Below the pieces are notes generated by a model. That model was not told the DNA's origin and did not search any database. It was given only the letters and a program-made list of their open reading frames with translations. From Cyanodermella asteris (Eukaryota > Ascomycota > Lecanoromycetes > Ostropales > Stictidaceae), in the NCBI GenBank assembly GCA_900618795.1, contig UYJD01000004.1, positions 686,560 to 750,559 on the forward strand: a DNA stretch of 64,000 nt, written 5' to 3'. The position numbers and the translations under genes are program-made. Positions within the stretch are counted from its first letter, which is position 1. Each line of letters starts with the position of its first letter. This document shows, in pieces, positions 23,058 through 35,419 of this stretch.

Positions 23058-23595
23058 AAGTCCTCAAGCGCGTGACTTCATACCAATATTCAACGATTTT
23101 CGCGATCTCGAGCTGGTACAGAACCTGCTCAAGAGATTCACCTCGCTTAACCAATCGAATTGGTCATCGCGATGGCTGTTTCTTGTGATACTGCAAGAAC
23201 AGTCGATTCGGGTGTTCCACCGCAATATCGAGTGCATTTGGTGTTTGCATATCGTCTAGCCATGGATCATGACAGGTCTTTTTCAGAATTGAACGCGATT
23301 AACTGATTACCTTCTCTTTTGTCCGTTTATTCCGATCTCGTCATGTGCGCTGCCACAGCTCAAGTAGTATGTTATTACATCTACGATCCCTGGTAGCAGT
23401 CAACGGCCTCACACAGCTTTGGTCGGACACCCGCGCCCCGTGATCTCAAAGTCGACCAATTCGAAAAAGACGTTGAGCTCCGTAATGATATAAAGTTACT
23501 GATCCCTTCGCAACCCTTTCTCGCAACCTCACCAAACACGCGCTCCAAAATCATCTCTCCAAAACCTCCCGGAACTCGTCAAGACATTCTCAATC
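23058..23595. other. Intergenic with promoter of small secreted protein
   Basis: No gene recognised. Contains the TATA-like site listed separately. Confidence 0.4.
23489..23495 (+). promoter_or_regulatory. TATA-like box upstream of secreted protein gene
   Basis: TATAAAG lies 107 bases before the ATG at 23596, a plausible TATA distance for an inducible fungal gene. It is a sequence match only. Confidence 0.4.
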
Positions 23596-24506
23596 ATGGT
23601 TCGCCTATCCACCCCTTTCGTGCTCGCCAGCGCCACCTTTTCCACCCTCGCTACCGCATCCAACTCGACCGCCCGGGATTTCATCCCCTCCATGCAAGAA
23701 GCGAGCACCTGCTTGAGCCCCGACTCGGACTGCTGCAACGTTCCAGCCGCCACCGCCCAGATGGGCGACGAATGGCACCAGGATACCGTGGGCTGGTCCT
23801 GGATAGACATCATCACCAAGCCCGGCGTACAGTCGACGCACGACCACGATGCGCCCAATTATCCCGTCCTCGCTCTCACCTTCAACCCGACCGAGACGTG
23901 GACCGACGAGCAGGAGGGTCGGTTCTGGGGACCGGGCGGCCTGGGACGCAAGAAGAAGCGATACAATGACATGGTCAGAAGGGTAAGTTGTGTAAATCCT
24001 GGGTGTTCCCAGAAAAAAAAAAAGAAAAAGAAGCAAAACTCCCTCGGATTTTCGAAGATGTTTGGAGTGCTGACTTGGGTGCATCAGGTCCGAGTGCAGG
24101 TTCCAGGCGCGACCGTGGACCTCGACCTCGACTGCCAGGATCCGGATGCGTTCCAGTGCTACGATCTCGCATCGCTGGGCTCGCCGTTCTTCGGCTTGGA
24201 CGCGCCGCTCGAAATCCATCCCGGAAACTACTGCAAGGTGTACAATGGCCACAACCGCGACGTCTGGGATAACCTGTGGGTCAGGTAAGTTCGAGAGACA
24301 CAATAACCAGAAGGCCAAAAAAAAATAAAAAAAATCGACACGATGTTCTCCTCGACTCCTTTTGATTCTTCAAAATGGCTGACGGCGATTTACTCAGGTA
24401 TGATGGAGTGATGAAGGATGCACCAAGAAACTGCAAGCCTTGGCAGCTGCCGCAATATGACGCACCGCTTGATCAGATTTATGGCATGATGTGCTTCTTT
24501 GAGTAA
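23596..24506 (+). CDS. Small secreted Cys-containing protein, unknown function
   Basis: Exons 23596-23982, 24088-24284 and 24398-24506 give 230 aa. Introns have GTAAGT donors and CAG acceptors (105 and 113 nt) and both contain long A-runs. A signal peptide is clear (hydrophobic residues about 5-20, ending ATA-SN). The mature part has paired Cys (STCLSPDSDCCNVPAA), an Asp/Trp-rich region (EWHQDTVGWSWIDIITKP), WGPGGLGRKKKR, LDLDCQDPDAFQCYD and a C-terminal NCKPWQLPQYDAPLDQ. I do not recognise the family. The stop at 24504 overlaps a possible donor (GAGTAAGG). Splicing from there to CTAATAG at 24600 would end the protein FEDCLLR instead, adding a Cys. Either end is possible. Confidence 0.75.
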
Positions 24507-24915
24507 GGGGTGGGCAAGGGCGAGACGGCGTTAACAATGGAATTCGAGAGCACACAGCTCGATACACTGATGTCGTGCTCACGGAATGACGACCTAATAG
24601 GGACTGTCTCTTGCGTTGAAGGAAAGATCGGCGGCCTTTTTGCACCCGTTCACACGAGCTTAGATTGGATGTGAGAAGTGGCAAGACGGAGTTTGAGATC
24701 AACGCTTCAAGGATATGGTACAGCAAAATCAGAATGTCTAGTAAAATAGCAGCAACCAGTCATAGTCCAAGTCCTCGGTGTACCATATCTGCCATCATAC
24801 AAATTTGGGATGAACTTTTTGGAGTAGCAATGACAACACAAATTTGACTGATCACCGGTATGAAAAGGTTCATCTTCGAATATGTAATCGCAGAGGCGAC
24901 TGAGATTAGGCGTGA
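24507..24915. other. Convergent 3' region
   Basis: About 400 bases between convergent genes. No gene is seen apart from the possible alternative last exon near 24601-24617. Confidence 0.4.
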
Positions 24916-26115
24916 TCATATCAAATCCCTTTTGACAAACTCGGCGTGCAAAGCCTTGCCCAGGCTTGCTGGGCTGCGCTCAACGACAACGCCAGCAGCT
25001 TGGAGACTAGAGATCTTGCTGTCGGCTCCACCCTTGCCGCCACTGACAATGGCGCCGGCGTGACCCATGCGACGGCCTGGAGGAGCAGAGATACCGGCGA
25101 TAAAGCTGACCACAGGTTTGTTCGCAGTGTTGTTGGCTTTGAGAAATTCGGCAGCATCCTCCTCTGCGCTACCACCAATCTCGCCTGGCAGTGTTAATTA
25201 TTGTTTCAATCTTTTGGACCAGAGATGAGCGTACCAATCATGATGATTCCTTCTGTCTCCTCGTCGGCGAGGAAAGTCTTCAAGCAATCGATGAAGTTAG
25301 TGCCAGAGAAGGGGTCACCTCCGATACCAACAACCAGACTCTGGCCCAGACCAGCCTGTGTAGTCTGGTTGACGGCCTCATATGTCAAAGTTCCAGACCT
25401 CGAGACAATACCGACGCGACCGCGCTTGTGAATGAAACCGGGCATGATGCCAATCTTGCACTGACCAGGAGCGATGATCCCGGGGCAGTTGGGCCCAACC
25501 AGACGAGTTTTGCCTTGTGTCTTCAATATGTCCGTGATGCGCACCATGTCTCAACGGGTGTTAGTCTGCTTCTCTTGCTAGCTTCGACCGATGTGCACTT
25601 ACCATGCTGCGGAATGCCTTCGGTGATGCAGACAACCAGGGGTATCTCAGCGGCGATGGCTTCCTCAATACCCTTCGCGGCCAAAGGAGGCGGCACGAAG
25701 ATTGCAGATGCTGTAGCTCCCGTCTGTTTCACCGCATCCTCGACAGTAGCGAAAACGGGTCTGTCCAAGTGCGTCTCGCCGGCCTTCTTGGGGTTGGTTC
25801 CGCCGACAACGTTTGTGCCTTTCATCCATTAGTAAAGGACTTGGGACCGCAGGGATAGTCGCATAAGAATTCACCATAGTCAATTGCTTGCTGGGCGTGA
25901 AACCTGGATCAAATCAGCACGCTGCATAGGCCATGTAGCCTGTAATGGTCTACTCACGTTCCTTGCTTGCCCGTGAAGCCCTGAAAGATGACTTTCGTAT
26001 CTCCATTGATGCGCAGATTGTTGGCTGTTGCAGCGTAGGTGGAGGAAGCAGTTGCGTATGATCGTCGGGTTGACGCCTTGAGGGCCGAAGCCGCACAGCT
26101 TCGAAGTGACTGCAT
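24916..26115 (-). CDS. LSC1: Succinyl-CoA ligase (synthetase) alpha subunit, mitochondrial
   Basis: TCA-cycle enzyme subunit that interconverts succinyl-CoA and succinate with substrate-level phosphorylation in the mitochondrial matrix. Five exons on the minus strand: 26115-25958, 25903-25875, 25818-25603, 25549-25235 and 25184-24916, giving 328 aa, the normal length. All four introns are 50-56 nt with GT-AG ends. The N-terminus is a mitochondrial presequence ([23 protein letters not shown]). Signature stretches are [80 protein letters not shown] and the phospho-His loop [14 protein letters not shown]. It shares a 419-bp divergent promoter region with SAC3. Confidence 0.97.
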
Positions 26116-26534
26116 GGCGGATGAATGTGCTGTTAATGGGAGAGAAATGGGCGTGAAGAGCTTCGTGGTCAAGTGGAGCTTCGGCAGATGCAACGGCGAG
26201 CAGATGATACGCCTGCCATGATCGACGGCATTTCTCATGCGCCACACCAGTCAGCTTGTGGCTGATTCTCCGCCACAGCTCACTGAAGCTCTCTCTGATG
26301 CGCGCCGGCCGCGTTCGCCGCAAAGAGTTGCTCCTCCGCATTCATCACGTCTCCTTCTTTCATTCACAATAAAGTCTTTCAACAGCTCTATGCGACCTCC
26401 AGATCACTCAGCCCGTTGAGCCCCAAGCTGCCGTCCGCTTTCACCACCATCCTGTTGTTCCGGGCTTTCAATCCTTCCACCTGCTCTCATGACTACGGCG
26501 AAACCAACATTCCATCTTGCAGGCCGTCGGTGAC
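26116..26534. other. Divergent promoter LSC1 / SAC3
   Basis: 419 bases separate the two start codons. CATCTTGCAG ending at 26521 looks like an acceptor, so SAC3 may have a short 5' UTR intron. No other element is identified. Confidence 0.4.
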
Positions 26535-29500
26535 ATGTCGGGTCCTCATGATGTCACTCAAGGTACTCGAGGTAGGGGCTCGTTTAGAGGCGTGCGCTTC
26601 ACAACTACGACTACTCGTGGCGGAAGAGGGCGCGACTCGAGGAGCCCGAATCCACCGTTCAACCCGAACAATGCAGCCCAATCCAATACCACAGCCGTGA
26701 ACGGCAATTCGGGAAGAGGGAGAGGAAGAGGGAGAGGCGGTTTTGACGGCAATGGCAGGGGCGCATCCACTTTCACACCAAGAGCTGGCTTTGGGGGTCG
26801 TGGCAAAGGGACTAACAATCGTGGTGGCCGGGCATCTGCTCAACCAGCTCAGAAAGAGATCGAAGCCTGGCGGCTGCCAGAAAATGCCGACGCGCCGGAC
26901 TACAAGCAAAAGATGGAGAAGAAGTTTCGCGAGGTACGTTCCCATGCTCTCTACTAATCGCTTTGGCTGTATAGTGACCTTCGTGCCTCTTGCAGCTCCA
27001 AGAACGCCGGTTGCAAGAAGTCAAGCAAGCCATTGCCGACGGAAAGATGTCTGCCGAGGGCGCTCAGATGGACTTGAAAAATGCCATAGCAAAGGTCGGA
27101 ACCTGCGAAGACATGTGCCCAGAGTACGAAAGAGCCGAGCGCATATTCCAGAATATGGTCCACTCGTGTGAAATGGTGAGTCTTCTCGCCGACACTCGAG
27201 AACAAGTCCTGATTTTCCGATTAGATCACTCTTCCCAACGGCAAACGAGTGCCATGCGAGGATCGAATGGTCATGAGCTACAAGAAATCTGCTGCGGGTC
27301 GTGGGGAAGTGCCGCCCTCAGGGCTGCTGTCCGTGGATGCCACAAGGCGAGCCCTCGACTACCTCATGAACGATTTGATCGGCGGTGAAGCCGGTTTCAC
27401 ACCCGCTATTCATGCATTTATATGGGACCGGACGCGCGAAATGAGAAAAGACCTCCGCCTGCAGGGGGTCAGCAATCCTGAAGCTATCAGAACCATCATC
27501 GAATGCTTTGAAGTCATTGTCCGATTCCATATACTTTCGCTCCACCACTGGTCAAATCCGGATTTGGCCGAATCGTATCCCGATTTCTCTCCCGACCAAG
27601 AGTTTGAACAGCTGAGGAACAGCGTGGTAGAACTAAGTCACCTCTATCAGGATCACGCGGATGTGGTACAGTCTTCTTGTGAGGCTGAGTTCCGATCTTA
27701 TGAGATCATCATGGCGGTACGGCACGAGAAGACCAACATCGAAGGTGCAATGCAGTTTTGGAGGAGCGAGGTTGTCAACGATCGAAGAGTTCAGCTCGCT
27801 CGGGAGATATACGCGGCCGCCGGAAGTGTCATTGACTTACTTGGTCCATCCAGGCTTGGTAGCGCCACCAGAGGTTCAATTGCCTGTCCGCCAGCAGTTG
27901 CCCGTGGCAATGCATTGGATTTTTGGACATTGATCAAGCAGAGGAAGACACCGTTCCTGATGGGTTGCATGGCAGAAACGGTCTTCGTGCATCCTCGACG
28001 AGCAGCCTTGTTGGCTTTACAAAAGGTCTACAATCGCCCTAAAGTAGGCGCCCAGGAGGACTTGATCATGAACGACGTCACACGCATGCTTGGATTCGAC
28101 ACTGAGGACGAAGCGATCGAATTCTGCAAAGAGCATCAATTTGAGGTCGGTGAACGCGCTGACGGTAATGCATTTCTCAAACTGCATAGCCGTCACCTTA
28201 ACGTGTATTCGAAGTGGAAGATGTGCTTCTCAAAGAAGCTCGTTGACTACAAAAGACGGGGCAGGATGCCCCTGGCTCTAATACGAAGTCTCAATTTCTC
28301 AGATGCCGTGGCACAAGGGCTGGTGGGCTCTCAAGCGCCCGCCGCAGCAGAAGCGAAGCCGGTCACGAACGGGGTCGCCGGATTTGGAGGTCAGCAAACG
28401 ACTAATTCGAGTTTCGACACAGTTCAGACCAAAGCACCAGCTGCAAATCCTTTTTTGAAGCCTGCAGCTGCACCGGGTCCTTTTGCAAAATTGGAGCAAA
28501 CGTCGGGGTTCAATCCCTTTTCAAAACCTGCAGCTTCAACTCCAGCAGCATTGGCTCCTGGGAATCCTTTCGCTCAGCCGGCAGGAGGCAATTTCCAACC
28601 AGCCATCACGAATACAGATATTGCCAAACACGTCTTCAACACCCCTTCGGCATCACCGTTTGCGCATCCTTCCAAGTGGGCTACACCGGAGCCATCGAGC
28701 GGGAACGCCGGTTCCGAAGCCCCAAAACTTTCCACAAACAGCCCATTTGGGCCCCTCGGAGGCACAGCGGGCGCTCAACCTTCAAAGACAGCCCTGTCGA
28801 ACCCGTTTGGTTCCCTTTCGGCCCCAGCTCCCGCTCTTGAGGCTCCAAGCACGACCTCGTCAAACCCCTTTGGCTTCACCTCGACCGCTCCTCAAGCTCC
28901 GAACACCACTCAGTCAAATCCCTTCGGCTTCCCATCGACCACTGCGATCGCTCCTCAAGTTACTGACACCGCTCCGGCAAACCCCTTTGCTTTCCCTTCA
29001 ACCACACCAGCTCCTATCCCAAATGGCACATCGTCAACCTCATCGTTGGCTCCCCAGCCCACTTCCGCCCCTGCCAGTGGTGTACCTCAAGCAGCAACAG
29101 CTTCCATTCGATATCCACCACACCCTAGTGTCGAGTCTCCTTCACCTACGAACGCTCTCTTCAAAGCAGGCCCAAGAAAAGCTTCTTCCGACAACAATCA
29201 CCCCCTTTTCTTTCCTGACAACTCATCAAATGCACAATCGCCGGATTCTCCCAACAAGCTCGCCTCGCTACCTCCAAAAACAACCTCTCAGCCGGAGCAA
29301 ACCTCAACTGCATCCTCTGCCGCAATATTCGATGCAGTCCCACCCATCAATCCATCTATGCCTAAGAAAACACTCTTCTCCACCTTCCCTGGCTCGGCGC
29401 CTTCGCAATCCACAGCAGCTTCAGTAGTTCAAGTTCCGCCGACATCACAATTCGGCCCCGGGCAAATCCACGTCGCAAAGTCCACTGAATATCCTCCAGA

Positions 29501-31193
29501 GCCGCCAGTCTCATCTCATTCACCGGCATCTGCGATCAGGGGCACAATCTTGGATCATCCAGAGTCTACTACTGCGTCTTTTAGTCGTCCAACAGCTCCA
29601 GCTATGACCACGGCCGATGCACCGGATCGCAAGGCAGCTCCCCTTCAGCCTCCGAAGCGAGTTGTGCCTCCGCCAGGGCCCTCGAGGAAGGAGCTACTTG
29701 CCAAGTTGACGCGCGCTTTCATGTCAGGGCCAGATGGCATGCTGCAGCAATTTCTTGAGCATGAGGTTGGCAATATAGTGCGGAAAGCTACGAGGAAAGT
29801 TGAGCGCGAACGTGAAAAAAGGAAAATAGCAGAAGCTCGCTACTTTCTCCTGGCTCGAAAGTTCGGTCGCCGCTGGCGAAATCTGGCATGGAAAGCGAAG
29901 CTGCATAAAAAGGCCAAGATTCGCCGCGCTGGTCTGGCTCAAACCATGCGTGAACTGAAAGTGAAGTCACGGTCACGCAGCCGAACAACATCTGCCTCGC
30001 CGGCACCTCAATTTGAGCCGTTTACCAGCCTCACAGGTCCCTCCAACAACACTATGCCACCACCACCAAGACCTATTGAAAGGAGCAGCAAGCGCGCAAG
30101 CCTTCCCGCAAATTCCAAGCTACAGGACGTACAGTCCAAACGCAACGCGAATGGGTTCAAGGCTGAAAACTCGCAGCTAGGTAGGTCCGAAGTCAAAGTG
30201 GACCAGAGCCCAAGGAAACGCAGCCACAACGACTCTTTGCTCTCCAACGCGATGAAGCGCTCACGCGCCGCCACAGCGAACCTAGCAGGTGAAATGCTTG
30301 TCGACCAGGAACGATTGATGAGGCAAGCCGCCAGCAGGCTGGTCTCTGGCCGCACCGATACCACGCGATCAGACTACTTCAAGTTGAAGTCATTAGGGCT
30401 TGACCCAGACACGCCGTTCGTACCACGAACTACGACGCGCAAAAGAGTGTTCAACGACGAGTCAGAAGGCCTTACCCGCAAATGCAGAGTGTCTCCAGCA
30501 AAGATGTATACCGGAGCAGCTTCGCCGTCGGTCAGTGCTAAAACCGAGAGGCCAACCGGAGAACTCATATCTCAAGACCAAGGCCGATCATCTGGCATGC
30601 CCAAGCTTGTCAAAGACGACGACGATGACCTCTTCGCCCAGATCAACGCATTGAAGAAACAGATGGCTGAAGACACGGCTTGGTTTCGTGAAGTCAGGGC
30701 GCAAAGTGAGCGCAGCAGTGTTGAACGTGCGAATGAGACCGAGAAACAGCGCAAGGTTCGAGAGTGGAAACCAAGTGTCAATCGTACCGAGGCGCGATGG
30801 CAGCGCGAAGGGCTTCCTAGCTTCCTTCGTGCCCCCTGGACCCCGAGGGAGACTGTCAGTCGAAGCACGAGTCGAGTTTCTGATACACAAGTGGTAGAAC
30901 AAACTAAGGCTGTTCCCGAGGTCGGATTTGACAAAGACCAGTACACTGATGGAAAAGAAGAGCACGAGGAGGAAGAGCTTGAGGACGATGGTGCTCGCCG
31001 TAATGCTCGGGATTGTGACTGTGGGGATGAGGAGGATGATGAAGAAGACGAGGAGGAGGAGGATGAAGATGAAGAGTATGACGAGGAGGATTACGAATAC
31101 AACGGCATTGATACCCAGGCGTTTGACTCGGTTAACGCGAGCTCGGCTTTCGCAGCCAAGGGAGCGAGTGCGGAGGATGCAATTGAGCTTTGA
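26535..31193 (+). CDS. SAC3: SAC3/GANP-family mRNA export factor (TREX-2 scaffold)
   Basis: Scaffold of the TREX-2 complex, which couples transcription to mRNA export at the nuclear pore. Exons 26535-26933, 26996-27175 and 27225-31193 give 1515 aa; the introns are 62 and 49 nt. Order: RG/RGG-rich N-terminus; GTCEDMCPEYERAER, the diagnostic start of the Sac3/GANP domain (about 170-185); the helical core to about 510 (DYLMNDLIG, FEVIVRFHILSLHHW, EIIMAVRHE, NPFG-free). A long region of NPFG/NPFx repeats then begins (about 580-780), like FG nucleoporins. Next are a basic coiled-coil segment (RKATRKVEREREKRK), KR-rich stretches and an acidic C-terminus of Glu/Asp runs. The ATG at 26535 follows a possible 5' UTR splice acceptor. 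Confidence 0.95.
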
Positions 31194-31962
31194 TGACAAA
31201 ATATTGGATGAGTATAGAGAGATGTCAGATTCAAGAACGGAGCACGCATAGTGCGCACCTGAAGTCAAAAAAGATCACCTTGACCATTCAAGCCTTCGAC
31301 ATTGGGAGCGATCCTGCTTTTGCTTCCGAATTACAAAGTGTGTCAGTCAAACCTAGTGATGGCTGTTCCCCTCTCCTACAATGCCGGACTCGTAATCGAT
31401 GGCTCGTAGTTCCAGCTACTTGGAGATGTAGCTGGTCCGAAGCTGGTTGTCTTGACGTACTTATGTGGAACCTGTACGCGGTTGTTATTCCCGGATTTAA
31501 TACGCGAGATAATTCACATGAAGTACAGGCTTGTTATCAGGCTCTATCCTAAACTTTACGGCAATGGCTTTAGCCATCTCCCTTGTCTGAGAGGGTTCAG
31601 CTCAATTTCGCGGCAAGCTACCACTGCGGATCTTGAACCTTGCCGCATACCTGGCTGGCACTGACAGCTTTTACGTCCACGAAAAGGGTCGATACAACCA
31701 GTGCCAAAGTCAGCAATGTATGCAAGGTACTCGTACAACAAGCCAAAATCGGATGAATTGTCGTTCAATACTTTCGCTGTGTGGACCAGCGTACGACGTC
31801 GTTATTGAATGTGCAGTGTACCTGATGCCCCCACCCCAACGTAGATTTGGTGTTTGTAGGCAGATTACGATGCATTGCAGAGCGTTAAGACCCAGGGTTT
31901 TTGATAAAAGTACACGGACGGTGATCCGTCCGAAAGTATGTTCAGGGAAGCGAATGTCTTCT
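31194..31962. other. Convergent intergenic region
   Basis: About 770 bases between convergent SAC3 and uL29m genes. No coding pattern or RNA gene is recognised. Confidence 0.4.
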
Positions 31963-32774
31963 TCAAGAAGCGCGTGGGCGTTGTTCCTGTGCAGGCTCTT
32001 GCGTGATAACCGCTGGTCCACTCTCCTTGCCGGCTTCCGTCTCGCTTGAGACTGCATCTTCGGATAGGACATCGTCCTCCAGAAACTAGGGTTGTCAGCA
32101 TGAATCGAGTGGTCCTCTAGCATTGAACGTACCTCGGTTGGGCTTCGTATCTGGTCCATCATGTCCGGATTCTGCTGTGCCTCTTTCCAGGCATTGGTAT
32201 ACGCATACCATCTCTCTGTCAAGACGTGCCTGATTGCTTTTTGCGTCTTGGCGACCACATCGTCTCTTGCCTCCGCCTCAAATCTTCCGTAGCCAGCCTT
32301 CACTCTCTGGCGCTCGTATTCCATCGTAGCTATCATGTTTCTCTCTTTGACGCAGACCCACCATAACGAATGCAAATCCTCCCAAGATTTGTGTCTTAAT
32401 TCTTCAACTGCCCAACTTCGTCCGTGGGCGGCCATGTCCTCGGGTGTGATTAGCGCCTGCCGGCTTTTCCCAAAGAACTGCCAGAGGCCATGGCCGGGAT
32501 CGGATTGTAGCTTTGTTCGTTTCGCTGGGTCGAGAACAGGCTTGGGGAGGGGCAGCTTGGAGACGGAGAGGGGATATCGGGGCCCAGTTCCTCGAATTGC
32601 AGATACACCACGTTTCCGATTCCTGTCGCGGTGGTTCTTGCTCAAGCCGGTTGTTGTGGAAAAGAATAAGTATGGCTGTTTGGGTCCTCCACTAGCTATT
32701 GTCGGAGCCAGAAAGGCCGACGACGGCTGCCAGCCAGACGCCACTATCGTACAACATCGAGTGCTTTTCGCCAT
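31963..32774 (-). CDS. Mitochondrial large-subunit ribosomal protein uL29m (MRPL4/MRP-L47)
   Basis: Component of the mitochondrial 54S ribosome near the exit tunnel. Exons 32774-32133 and 32085-31963 give 254 aa; the 47-nt intron has GTACGT and CCTAG. The presequence is basic and Ser/Thr-rich. The MRP-L47 domain is read from HGLWQFFGKSRQALITPED (about residues 95-113), GRSWAVEELRHKSWEDLHSLWW, VCVKERNMIATMEYERQR and VRHVL-type helices to WYAYTNAWKEA. The C-terminal exon is acidic and polar, as in other filamentous fungi. Divergent from NOT2. Confidence 0.93.
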
Positions 32775-33361
32775 GGCTGATATGTAATGAATGAGATGAT
32801 CAGCTCGCGGGATCGCGGCCGAAGACGAAGCTCGGAATCCTTTTCAGCGGAGCTCTGGGTGAGTAACTCCGACAGAGGCAGGGAACGCGCTACTAAGCGA
32901 TGCAGATCGCGTGACCGCACGCGAAACGCCTTGCTATTGGCCAGAAATTACACCTGGAACCTGGAGAACATTGATATTCAAGCTTCATTAACACGCGTGA
33001 TATTCGTTCAAGAGTCCTTAGCGAAGCAGCTCGGACCGTGGCGCGATAGACGATCGATTCATCTTCAGAGATTTGTGGTGAGTCTGCTGGTGCACGCTTT
33101 CCCATCTTGTCACAGGCGCGCCACAGCGACCTCAATATCGATTTGACAGGGGCACGTAGACGTGAATGTCTTTTGTATCAGAAACTTGGCATATCAAAGC
33201 TGTATCGACACGCAAACGAAAAACCTTGCTCGTTGTTCAGCAGATAGCATCTCACAGATCCGGTCGACCAAGCATATTTAACCGTCACATAACGGAAAGC
33301 ACGTTGGAAGACAGGATTGCTGACAGCAATCTCTACCCAGATTTCCGACAAATATTACACG
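32775..33361. other. Divergent promoter uL29m / NOT2
   Basis: About 590 bases between the two starts. No gene is recognised. Confidence 0.4.
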
Positions 33362-35098
33362 ATGTCAGGCTTTGGAGGTCAGCAAGGCAGAAGCTCTGCC
33401 CAGATAGGCTCTGGCCGGTTACAGAACGGCAAAATGGGTCAGTAGGCTACCAGCATGATAGACAGCGTTACTGAAGCAGTACTCAGGCGGTCCCCAAGGA
33501 GGGTGGCCATTCGGCATGCAGAATGGGGCGCCAGGCATTCCACCAACATCACGGACACCTCTGAGTGGTGCCAGCTTCGCTCAGAGCTTAGGTGCAAACT
33601 CGCAAACAAACGCTCCCTTAGATCCTTCGTGAGTGCTGGCCTGTGGTTCAATGGTTCGCTCTTTCCTAAGCTCTCTCAAAGAGTCCTCGGATTGCTCCAT
33701 TGTCTTCGAACGCCGCATCAAGATTTCGGTTCTCCAGCAAGTCACGTCTGCTAACTTCGGCTCTTACGATAGAGACTTCCCCTCCCTGACCAACAACTCC
33801 TCCGCAGCCTTCGCGAATCCGTCAAGCCAGGCGATCTGGTCCACAGGACGCGCAAACATCCAAGCACCTCCACCCAACGGTAGCAGCATGAACCTGCTTT
33901 CAACAAGTCGTATGTTTGGCAACCCTCAGGACGAGGGACGACAACATCCGAACCCAAACGAGAGCGGCGGTGTCGAACTTGATGGCCGCGTGCGTGCCGG
34001 CAATTCTTTAGAACCCGAGCAAGCAGGCGATCGGGGGAATCCACCAGCGATTGAGGAATTTCCACCATTAGGAGGGCTAGGCTCGAGCGATCTTGGGCAA
34101 GATCGACGGGTCAACATGATGCAGTCAGCTGCCAACAACGGCGTTTCAGGTATGCTGTTGACCTACGCGTTCTTCGTTAATTGAGCTCGGAATAGGCTAA
34201 CTGACCAGGATCGATAGCAGGGACGAAGCACCAGAATCACGAGGTACGCTCGCCGTTACACTCAATGCGTATAAGCTTTAAGCGACATCAAGCTAATAAG
34301 TGGTCTAGCTCGATCACAATCAAAGTCCCACAGCCGAATCGCAAGGCGTGCCCTTAGAATCAGCAATGCAAGATGGATCCGGAACAAGTCAAACGGGCGA
34401 TGCTGCTGGGAGAATCCCCGGGCGCGAGCAACTCATGGACAGATTCGGCTTGCCAGACCTCTTGCGCAGAGTACGATCAGACGATCCAAACGTACAAGCG
34501 CTGGCCATCGGTCATGACTTAACAGGGCTTGGGCTTGACCTGAGCTCAAATGAGTAAGCGATCTCGTCTTGTTCTATCCGAAATTTGCTCACAATCACGA
34601 CAGGCCCCTATGGCCGACATGGAGTGGTCCTTTCGGGACAGCCCCTGCTCGGCCTATGACTCCGGAGTTCAGCTTGCCAGCGTGTTACACAGTCAACAAT
34701 GTTCGTGCGCTACAAGACAAGATAGCGAACTTCAATACCGAGACCCTCTTCATCATCTTCTATACTTTCCCAGGGGATGTCGTTCAAGAGTACGCCGCGT
34801 ACGAGCTGTAAGTTGTTATTGCTGCCCTTATCGGATGCAACGAATGACCTCAAAATCCATGCTGACATCCAAACCTAGAACGCATCGAAACTGGAGGTAT
34901 CATAAGCTTCACAAATTCTGGTTCACAAGAGTCAATACGGGGCCCGTCCCGCTTGCAACGCCCGAAGGCGAGCGAGGCTTGTACGAAATATATAACTTCC
35001 CGTACATGAGGAAGGAACAGAAACAGATGTACATTCGGTGGGCCGATGTTGATGACCATATCACGCCGACTGGCACATTCGAGGCGATCGTTGGGTGA
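33362..35098 (+). CDS. NOT2: CCR4-NOT complex subunit NOT2 (CDC36)
   Basis: Core subunit of the CCR4-NOT deadenylase and transcription-regulatory complex. Seven exons were assembled by frame: 33362-33437, 33487-33628, 33773-34149, 34209-34243, 34309-34553, 34604-34807 and 34879-35098, giving 432 aa. All junctions are GT-AG and most have a branch site close to the acceptor. The N-terminus is Gly/Gln/Ser-rich (MSGFGGQQGRSS). Conserved short motifs are LDPSDFPSLTNN and EEFPPLGGL. The C-terminal NOT box (about 300-432) has FGTAPARPMTPEFSLPACY, ALQDKIANFNTETLFIIFY, DVVQEYAAYEL, RNWRYHKLHKFWF and YEIYNFPYMRKEQKQMYI, diagnostic of NOT2. The fourth exon (35 nt) is the least certain. Confidence 0.93.
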
Positions 35099-35419
35099 AG
35101 ATTGGCTGACCTGAAGTATGATCCATGATTTGGGGGAATCGAAGGCGGTCAAGTGGACACGAGCTTTCGGGTGGCGGGGGATCAAGAGCGCAGCTTCATA
35201 GTTCATCTTTGAACAGATTTGCGCGGTACGATTGTGACACGATCATGACCTGCATGCCAGCTTACTGACCGACATGGTATTGCAGGCTTATCGAATAACA
35301 TTTCGTGGCATTTGACACATTCGTCCCCAGTCCTCTGATGCTCTATGCTCTATGTTGACCGTCTGGAACTCTCTCGCAAAATGAATCTAAACGCTTTATC
35401 GCTTGTCGCCGAATGTCCG
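35099..35419. other. Convergent 3' region
   Basis: 321 bases between convergent genes. Nothing is recognised. Confidence 0.4.

Noticed and set aside
24010-24040. A-rich tract as a poly-A tail of a retroposed element
   Set aside because: It lies inside an intron with good splice sites and no element sequence is attached; plain low complexity.
28483-29427. A 314-codon open frame inside SAC3 in another frame
   Set aside because: It overlaps the FG-repeat coding region; its Leu/Gln/Arg/Ser-rich translation is what a shifted reading of Pro/Ser/Thr repeats gives.
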